A DNA stretch of 6,064 nucleotides from Candidatus Pacearchaeota archaeon. Its GTDB lineage: Archaea; Nanobdellota; Nanobdellia; UBA10117; JABICX01. Of the stretch, positions 1-4,367 are shown one piece after another (position 1 is the stretch's first letter; each line of letters begins with the position of its first letter). Under the pieces are notes generated by a model. It was not told the origin of the DNA and searched no databases. It saw only the letters and a list, made by a program, of their open reading frames with translations. The DNA lies in assembly GCA_017609995.1 (NCBI GenBank), contig JAFCCX010000023.1, forward strand, positions 1 through 6,064, written 5' to 3'. The position numbers and the translations under genes were made by a program.

Positions 1-355
1 TATTTCCAATTAAGAAAGTACATGTTGATAAAATTGGAGTGTCCCAGCAATGTATACTTACTTCAGTCGCACCTGTTGTTTCACCGTCTTCATTTACATC
101 AATATTAAATGTCTTTGCACAATATGAAGAAGTATTCCATGATGCTTCCGAAGTTACACTTATTTTAGCTGTATTACATAAGCTTTGACAGTTTGTTTTT
201 GCGGTATCTACTTCAGTTCCTGTACTACTCTTAATTCCGCTAAACAAATCGCTAAAGCTGCCAGTAGTAAATGCTATTATAATCACAAGGACAAGTGCTG
301 CGATTGCTGCGATTACAATAAAGTTTATACTAATTCCTTGAGCTTTTTTGTTCAT
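1..355 (-). CDS. Pilin-like protein with class III leader, 3' partial (runs off left edge)
   Basis: ATG at 353-355 opens a frame that runs uninterrupted for 118 codons to the window edge, so the C-terminus is missing. MNKKAQGISINFIVIAAIAA is a very good archaeal class III prepilin leader (processing expected at KKA/Q), and the helix spans about residues 8-29. It is followed by TTGSFSDLFSGIK, then an ectodomain with five visible cysteines (56, 60, 79, 103, 112). DVNEDG (86-91) is an EF-hand-like acidic loop, and N74-T-S is a glycosylation sequon. GAGGT (364-368) lies 8 nt upstream. Unlike its tightly packed neighbours it has a 52-bp gap in front, with a TATA-like box and a direct repeat. It may therefore have its own promoter, as a major pilin might. 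That role is inference; the pilin-type N-terminus is seen directly. Confidence 0.88.
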   Translation of the reverse strand, partial: MNKKAQGISINFIVIAAIAALVLVIIIAFTTGSFSDLFSGIKSSTGTEVDTAKTNCQSLCNTAKISVTSEASWNTSSYCAKTFNIDVNEDGETTGATEVSIHCWDTPILSTCTFLIGN

Positions 356-382
356 TTTAGCTTACCTCATCTATTTTAGCTT
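354..382 (-). repeat. 10-bp perfect direct repeat flanking the pilin ribosome binding site
   Basis: AAGCTAAAAT occurs twice on the minus strand, at 373-382 and 354-363, with a 19-bp period (close to two helical turns). The GAGGT ribosome binding site (364-368) lies between the copies, and the downstream copy runs into the ATG. It could be a tandem operator half-site pair or a chance duplication in AT-rich DNA. Confidence 0.5.
364..368 (-). promoter_or_regulatory. Ribosome binding site of the partial pilin gene
   Basis: GAGGT on the minus strand, 8 nt before the ATG at 353-355, complementary to the archaeal 16S 3' end. It fixes the start of the pilin at the KKAQ-bearing leader. Confidence 0.65.
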
Positions 383-386
383 TGGA

Positions 387-398
387 TTTTATTTAAAG
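387..398 (-). promoter_or_regulatory. TATA-like box upstream of the last pilin gene
   Basis: The minus strand reads CTTTAAATAAAA here, in the only non-coding gap (356-407) among the pilin genes. It matches the A/T-only core of an archaeal TATA box. Its centre is about 37 nt upstream of the ATG at 355, so a start site about 25 nt downstream would leave a very short leader that still includes the GAGGT ribosome binding site. The region is AT-rich, so a chance match is possible. Confidence 0.4.
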
Positions 399-407
399 AT
401 TATTTTG

Positions 408-551
408 TCATTGAGGAGGTGTGACTTGTCCAAATAAACCTATAACTTTATCTGAAAGATCACCAAGTCCGCCTGTTATGAAAACAGATGCAACAATTAT
501 AATCAAAATTATTGCAAGAACCCAAAAAAGTAGTTCTTTTGAAATTATCAT
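408..551 (-). CDS. 47-aa single-helix membrane protein, pilin-like without a basic leader
   Basis: A 47-codon frame starts at ATG 549-551, 1 nt after the 55-aa gene's stop, and ends in TGA. A G-run (559-563) within GGGGGCGAT sits 7 nt upstream of the ATG and is close to the archaeal Shine-Dalgarno GGAGGTGAT. The product begins MIISKELLFW, has a very hydrophobic helix (about residues 7-26), then FITGGLGDLSDKVIGLFGQ and ends VTPPQ. It lacks the K-K-A/G leader, but SKE ahead of the helix and the TG-xx-D stretch after it resemble the start of a mature pilin and the post-helix region of the next gene's product (TTGSFSDLFSGIK). I do not recognise the family. It could be a leaderless pilin relative or a small assembly factor in the membrane. 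Confidence 0.7.
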   Translation of the reverse strand: MIISKELLFWVLAIILIIIVASVFITGGLGDLSDKVIGLFGQVTPPQ

Positions 552-552
552 C

Positions 553-720
553 TTATCGCCCCCATCCTGAAATCATTTGAGTAAAAATTGTTAGTGAAGT
601 TGAACCTTCATCATGAACTCTTGCAATTAAAGCAAAAATAACAATTGAAGCTAGAATTGCAATCAGTCCAAGTACTAAAAAAAATCTCATTGATGCTTGA
701 GCTTTTTTTAATTTAACCAT
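553..720 (-). CDS. 55-aa pilin-like protein with class III prepilin leader
   Basis: A 55-codon frame starts at ATG 718-720, overlapping the end of the 295-aa gene by 13 nt. A GGAG (728-731) sits 7 nt upstream of the ATG, inside that gene. The product begins MVKLKKAQASMRFFLVLG, where KKA/QAS is a good archaeal class III processing motif. A hydrophobic helix follows (about residues 12-33), then a short polar tail ending in MISGWGR. The mature protein would be little more than the pilin helix plus about 20 residues, with no Cys. The next gene starts 1 nt after this stop. The call as a real gene rests on the leader, the ribosome binding site and the tight packing. It could be a structural core pilin whose head is supplied by other subunits, or a minor pilin. 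Confidence 0.75.
   Translation of the reverse strand: MVKLKKAQASMRFFLVLGLIAILASIVIFALIARVHDEGSTSLTIFTQMISGWGR
559..563 (-). promoter_or_regulatory. Ribosome binding site of the 47-aa gene
   Basis: A GGGGG run within GGGGGCGAT (7 of 9 positions like GGAGGTGAT), ending 7 nt before the ATG at 549-551. It lies inside the last codons (Gly-Trp-Gly-Arg) of the 55-aa gene, so it may be partly dictated by coding. Confidence 0.45.
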
Positions 721-1595
721 GTAAATTCTCCTACATCAGGATTCCAACCACCAGAACCACAGTTTCTTTCAACTGCTTTCTTATCATGCAAGAATGATAT
801 ATAACATGTTGTTAAATTACCGCTATAACTATAATTTAATCTACTTCTGCTATTCATATCATTTGCAGATTCAACACCACCATCAGCAGAGAATATTTCT
901 GAACAAGTAAAATCTGTTGTTTGTGCCCATTCCCATGGAATTAGTAAATCATCAGTATTACCGCTAAATTCAACTTTATATTCTTCATATGCTGCTATAA
1001 ATTCTTCATTCCACATTACATTTCCATCTTCATCAAGAGAATAGTAAATATTACCGCAACCTCTTTGGTCATCATCAAAGCTAATATCTACTCCAACTAC
1101 TGTGAATTTATAACAACGCAAAACACCTTCTGTTTCAGTATCAATTATCGTTGTATCTGGTTTAGCAAACCATAAATCAGTTGGACCGCCAACTTGTACT
1201 TGAAGACCTTCAATATTTGCATTACCTCTTCCAGCCATTTTCCAGCATTGTTCTGCTAAATCATCAATTTGAGCTCTTGCACAATTTGCATAATACTGAT
1301 TCTTATTCGACTCCGTCATTCCATCTTTATCTACATTCGGACATGCTGAAAATTTGGTTGCATCAATCTTAAGCAAGCTTTTATGAGTATTACAGAAAAA
1401 CAATGGAATAAAACTTCCAACTGGTTGTGTTACATCTCTGAAGAAAACAGAACTTGCACAAGCCATTGAGCCTATGTTTGTTACTAGAACTGGTACAAAA
1501 CCAGATAAGAACAAGAAAATAACTGAGCCTGATGCAACAACTACAAGTATAATCAAAATTGAACTTATTATAATTCCTTTCTTATTTTTTTTCAT
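708..1595 (-). CDS. Large Cys-rich pilin-like / surface protein (295 aa)
   Basis: MKKNKKGIII followed by a hydrophobic helix (about residues 8-32) and an SG step looks like a class III prepilin leader and helix. It could also be a plain N-terminal membrane anchor. The rest is predicted to be extracellular. It has ten cysteines (46, 68, 85, 105, 117, 161, 180, 231, 264, 279) and two acidic loops, NVDKDG (87-92) and SLDEDG (186-191). The second also has a hydrophobic residue at loop position 8 and Glu at 12, as in EF-hands. A segment CARAQIDDLAEQCWKMAGRG (105-124) resembles, from memory, conserved stretches in uncharacterised DPANN membrane proteins; I could not check this. It starts 12 nt after the 153-aa gene with a weak AGG (1606-1608), and its last 13 nt overlap the 55-aa gene. 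It may be a minor or adhesive tip-type pilin. That role is inferred from its size and position. Confidence 0.85.
   Translation of the reverse strand: MKKNKKGIIISSILIILVVVASGSVIFLFLSGFVPVLVTNIGSMACASSVFFRDVTQPVGSFIPLFFCNTHKSLLKIDATKFSACPNVDKDGMTESNKNQYYANCARAQIDDLAEQCWKMAGRGNANIEGLQVQVGGPTDLWFAKPDTTIIDTETEGVLRCYKFTVVGVDISFDDDQRGCGNIYYSLDEDGNVMWNEEFIAAYEEYKVEFSGNTDDLLIPWEWAQTTDFTCSEIFSADGGVESANDMNSRSRLNYSYSGNLTTCYISFLHDKKAVERNCGSGGWNPDVGEFTWLN
728..731 (-). promoter_or_regulatory. Ribosome binding site of the 55-aa gene
   Basis: GGAG, 7 nt upstream of the ATG at 718-720, within the end of the 295-aa gene. It supports translation of the overlapping 55-aa frame. Confidence 0.5.
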
Positions 1596-1607
1596 CTTTC
1601 TTTAACC

Positions 1608-2069
1608 TTAAGTTAAACTCTCAATTGCTTTCTTTATTATATTAATTGGATGGCATCTTGGAATATTTGAACATTTCGGATTTGAGTCCTCATCGAGATC
1701 CTCACAGAAGATATCTGTATTCATAAGACAGCCTTCTATATCAAACTCACCATCATTATCAATATCTACTTCTGTTAATCCACCAAGCCACACACAAAAT
1801 GTTCTATTATTGAACATTGAGGTGTAAGTTTCCTCACAAGCTTCTTCATCTTGGAAAGATGTACATCTTTCACTTAAAATATACTCTCCACCTGTCTGAT
1901 TTGTTCTATCACCTTCAACATTGCCTTCACAATCTGCATAATAGATTTTAGCACCAACATCTCCAAATTGGCCGCTTAACATAATTAAAACAATTCCAAC
2001 AGCAAGTGCAAGAACTAGTGCAATGATCATACTTAGGAAACTTATCCCTTTTTTAGATTGCAATGACAT
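1608..2069 (-). CDS. Pilin-like protein, Cys-rich, with an EF-hand-like acidic loop (153 aa)
   Basis: This is probably a surface filament subunit. The N-terminus MSLQSKKGIS leads straight into a hydrophobic helix (about residues 10-32), matching an archaeal class III prepilin leader with likely processing at KKG/I. Compared with classical pilins it lacks a glutamate soon after the cleavage point. The ectodomain is acidic and has eight cysteines (47, 69, 78, 92, 114, 122, 133, 139), an even number compatible with four disulfides outside the cell. DIDNDGEFD (102-110) has D at loop positions 1, 3 and 5 and G at 6, like an EF-hand or dockerin-type calcium loop. Sequons at N57 and N88 could be N-glycosylated. 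The ATG lies inside the end of the 39-aa gene (17-nt overlap), with only a weak AGGA (2080-2083) 10 nt upstream, so coupling is likely. No known family is recognised beyond the N-terminus. Confidence 0.85.
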   Translation of the reverse strand: MSLQSKKGISFLSMIIALVLALAVGIVLIMLSGQFGDVGAKIYYADCEGNVEGDRTNQTGGEYILSERCTSFQDEEACEETYTSMFNNRTFCVWLGGLTEVDIDNDGEFDIEGCLMNTDIFCEDLDEDSNPKCSNIPRCHPINIIKKAIESLT

Positions 2070-2172
2070 TATCTAACATTCCTGTAAAGATTGCATACAT
2101 TATTGCAATAGCAACTATGCTACCAATAAGCAACATAAACCAACTTGGTACTGTTCTGCTTTCATCTGACAC
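2053..2172 (-). CDS. 39-aa single-helix membrane protein, possible minimal pilin-like or platform accessory
   Basis: A GTG start (2170-2172) opens a 39-codon frame ending in TAA. The start lies only 2 nt after the platform gene's stop. A textbook GGAGG (2182-2186) sits 9 nt upstream of the GTG, one of the best Shine-Dalgarno sites in the window. The product starts with a short polar stretch (MSDESRTVP), continues with one hydrophobic helix (about residues 11-30) and ends in FTGMLDNVIAI. It has no K-K-A/G prepilin leader and no Cys. Its helix-then-TG ending resembles the region just after the helix in the neighbouring pilin-like proteins. The gene overlaps the start of the 153-aa pilin gene by 17 nt, which suggests translational coupling. 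I do not recognise the family. It could be a minor subunit, a helper that sits with the platform, or a small regulator. Confidence 0.72.
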   Translation of the reverse strand: MSDESRTVPSWFMLLIGSIVAIAIMYAIFTGMLDNVIAI

Positions 2173-2174
2173 TT

Positions 2175-4247
2175 TTATATGCCTCCTAGTATTGGGCCGA
2201 CCAATGATGTGAACATCATTGAACAAACAATGGTGACTATGATATATAATACTGTGGTCATAATTAAGTTTTTTGACAGTGAGTATTTCAACTCTATTTC
2301 ATCGCTTCCATTTATAATTCCATTAAGTAGGAAAGTTAAGATAAAAGTAACTTCAATTAAATAAATTCCAACAATGGCTTGGAAGATTGGTGGTGGAATC
2401 ATGTACTTAACTTGGAAAATGCTTCCAATAATTCCTGAGCTAAATCCTGCTGATCCAATAGATCCTGCTGTACCATCAAGACCACTAACTTGTCCGCTTA
2501 AGTTTCTTAAAATAGTCATAGTAAAGATAGCGAGCGCTACAACAATACCTGAAATAACTGGAATGAACATCTTAACCTGCATATCCATTGAAGAAACCGT
2601 ATCTGCTAGCAAGTCTTTCAATCTCTCATCAACTTTGTGAATTGAATTTAGATACTGTGAGATTGTCCTTAATGAACTTGCGACAATTGCAGAACCTTTC
2701 TTTGAACCTTCAATTACAAGATTCATTACACTTCTAATTATTGCAGATGGATAATGAAGAATTGCTCCGTGTTTTGAATCAAGAATTGCATCTCTTAGAC
2801 TCATTCCTTGTTGTCTGATATTAAAGTCAATTAACTTGAATAGGTTTGTTATCTTTGAATTAGGCATATCTTCTGCAACTCTTATGAACGCTGTTTCTGT
2901 TGGAACATTTTCACCAATTCTATTTGCTAATTGGAAAATTGCACTTGAAAATTCTCTTTCAATTGCAGAAACTTCTCGTTTATCTGTAATAATAAAAGAA
3001 ACTTTTATGAAATAATATGTAGCCATTGAAATACCAACAGCTGCAAGTAATCCCATGCTTGCAAACAAAGAAGTTAATGAAAAGATTACTTCATTAAGTG
3101 CTTCTCTACTCAAACTAGCAATATCTACAAAGTACAATATTGGAAGTGCTGCAATTAAAATAAATGCAACCAGTGCTGCAAGAAGTGGAGGAAAGTTTAT
3201 CTTCATATTTCCAAGCTTAAAACCAGGTTTATCTTTCAAATCCTTGAGTGCAACATACTGGTCTGTATTATTCGAACCTGCTGGTCTCAAACTAAGAACT
3301 CTCTGCGCTAAGAAGAAAACAATAACTGGAAGTAAGATATTGTAGAATAAAGCAAGAACCCACCAGTTAATTGACGCACCCATAAATGCACTAAGCATTG
3401 GAAGCATAACCAAACCTAAAACAGGTAAAACAATTCCGAGCATGTGAATTGTTTGAACTGGGCTTTGAAGATTGTGTGCAAAATGAATCATGTGCTCTTC
3501 TGTTCCTTGAAGAATTATTTCAACTGCTTTTCCAATTGTTTTAAGTCTGTCTGCATTAGTTGGTTCATGAAGTGAAGATTCAATTAATTGAATTGCTTCA
3601 ACAAACTCTCTATCTTCATCTCGCCAAGTTGAAGAATAAACTTCAAGTGATTCTTGAATTGAACTGTACTTCTTAATTTCAACATCCCAAAGAACTTTCA
3701 TAAAGTCAAGAGAAATTGGTGGTGGAAGATGTTTTGATGCAAAATAAACTGCATGTTCTAAGTTTGATGTGTTTTCAATGTAAATAGAAAGATAAAGTAT
3801 TGCAAGAACTAATTGGTCAGCAGCTTTTGTTCTCCACTCTTTGTAAAGTTGTGTTGGGAAACCAATTAAATAAAAAATAACTATAACTGAACCAAAAATC
3901 CCAATAATACTCAGCATAAGATTAGTAAGTAATAATCCAACAACTACACTTCCAAGTATAACTAACAGTCCAGCAAGAACTGCAAAAGAATATACACCTG
4001 CAGGAGTTACATTAATATGTGCAAGCTCCATTTGTGTTTTTAGTGTTTCTTCATCTTTTGGTTTGGTTGTTACGTGAAGAACTTTTTCTGAAAATGCGCA
4101 AGCTTTTTCATAGAATCCGTGTGCAGCACTAATTTGATCTTTTTTGAAATTTTTATAAGCATCAGAATATGAATTAGATATGTCTGGTTGCATATCTTCT
4201 GGATGAAGTTCTTTCTCTAACTTTTTCCTGTATTTATCCATATCCAT
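2175..4247 (-). CDS. Polytopic pilus assembly platform protein with two T2SSF/GspF blocks (FlaJ/TadC-like)
   Basis: This is the inner-membrane platform partner of the upstream ATPase. From the ATG at 4245-4247 it is 690 residues. It has a hydrophilic N-terminus (about 1-80), two helices (about 84-130), a cytoplasmic GspF-like helical block (about 135-265), two helices (266-318), two more (353-420), a second GspF-like block (about 428-555), a helix (558-580), a Gly/Ser-rich loop (about 583-610) and two final helices (620-645 and 661-688). Two blocks in one chain resemble a TadB-TadC fusion and fit archaeal FlaJ-type proteins. The frame can be opened further to a GTG at 4311-4313 (712 aa). The extra 22 residues are encoded by an inverted-repeat element and look non-native, while the ATG has an AGGAAGAG purine stretch (4256-4263) 8 nt upstream. 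I therefore prefer the ATG. The stop is 2 nt before the next gene's start. The family call is strong; the exact start is less sure. Confidence 0.9.
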   Translation of the reverse strand: MDMDKYRKKLEKELHPEDMQPDISNSYSDAYKNFKKDQISAAHGFYEKACAFSEKVLHVTTKPKDEETLKTQMELAHINVTPAGVYSFAVLAGLLVILGSVVVGLLLTNLMLSIIGIFGSVIVIFYLIGFPTQLYKEWRTKAADQLVLAILYLSIYIENTSNLEHAVYFASKHLPPPISLDFMKVLWDVEIKKYSSIQESLEVYSSTWRDEDREFVEAIQLIESSLHEPTNADRLKTIGKAVEIILQGTEEHMIHFAHNLQSPVQTIHMLGIVLPVLGLVMLPMLSAFMGASINWWVLALFYNILLPVIVFFLAQRVLSLRPAGSNNTDQYVALKDLKDKPGFKLGNMKINFPPLLAALVAFILIAALPILYFVDIASLSREALNEVIFSLTSLFASMGLLAAVGISMATYYFIKVSFIITDKREVSAIEREFSSAIFQLANRIGENVPTETAFIRVAEDMPNSKITNLFKLIDFNIRQQGMSLRDAILDSKHGAILHYPSAIIRSVMNLVIEGSKKGSAIVASSLRTISQYLNSIHKVDERLKDLLADTVSSMDMQVKMFIPVISGIVVALAIFTMTILRNLSGQVSGLDGTAGSIGSAGFSSGIIGSIFQVKYMIPPPIFQAIVGIYLIEVTFILTFLLNGIINGSDEIELKYSLSKNLIMTTVLYIIVTIVCSMMFTSLVGPILGGI
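2182..2186 (-). promoter_or_regulatory. Strong ribosome binding site of the 39-aa gene
   Basis: GGAGG, 9 nt upstream of the GTG at 2170-2172, within the last codons of the platform gene. It is the main evidence that the GTG frame is a translated gene. Confidence 0.6.
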
Positions 4248-4260
4248 TGTTTTTTCTCTT

Positions 4261-4283
4261 CCTGCCGAACAAAGTGAGGCAGG
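4261..4283. repeat. GC-rich inverted repeat (6-bp perfect arms) upstream of the platform gene
   Basis: CCTGCC (4261-4266) and GGCAGG (4278-4283) are perfect inverted arms around 11 bases. A further 2-bp pairing (AC with GT) is possible inside, around an AAA loop. It is clearly GC-richer than its surroundings. Neither strand has a T-run after it, so it is not a classic terminator. On the transcript its 3' arm overlaps the AGG of the purine stretch ahead of the ATG at 4247, so folding could mask that site. It resembles the short dispersed palindromes found in many small-genome prokaryotes; copy number in this genome is unknown. Confidence 0.6.
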
Positions 4284-4346
4284 TCTAAACCATATGCTAA
4301 GGTCAGCTTTCACTTTCTTCGACCTTTTTCATTAGCTTAGCCCAGT

Positions 4347-4362
4347 GCGAGCCATAGCGAGC
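4347..4362. repeat. GCGAGC tandem pair with 10-bp period in a GC-richer block
   Basis: GCGAGC occurs at 4347-4352 and 4357-4362, separated by CATA, in the spacer just after the ATPase stop. The surrounding 30 bases are GC-richer than the window. No protein-coding frame of any length crosses it. It may be part of a dispersed intergenic repeat or the degraded edge of an insertion. Confidence 0.35.
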
Positions 4363-4367
4363 AAATA

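Noticed and set aside
185..379. 64-aa plus-strand frame
   Set aside because: It is antisense to the partial pilin gene and its upstream gap; it is Cys/Ser/Tyr-rich without a ribosome binding site or recognisable domain, whereas the minus strand has a clear prepilin leader.
413..419. GAGGAGG-like Shine-Dalgarno on the plus strand
   Set aside because: It is the complement of Pro-Pro-Gln codons at the end of the 47-aa gene, and no plausible plus-strand gene follows it.
1181..1372. 63-aa plus-strand frame
   Set aside because: Wholly antisense to the 295-aa gene, His/Leu-rich shadow composition, no supporting start signal.
2179..3345. Three plus-strand frames (2179-2364, 2374-2640, 3055-3345)
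   Set aside because: All antisense within the platform gene, whose two-block membrane architecture is continuous across them.
4261..4283. Intrinsic terminator at the GC-rich palindrome
   Set aside because: No T-run follows on either strand; the minus-strand continuation is A-rich and leads into a gene start, so termination is not supported.
4303..4332. Nine-codon frame (MKKVEESES) in the ATPase-platform spacer
   Set aside because: Too short to support, no good ribosome binding site and no hydrophobic or leader features; left as a chance frame.
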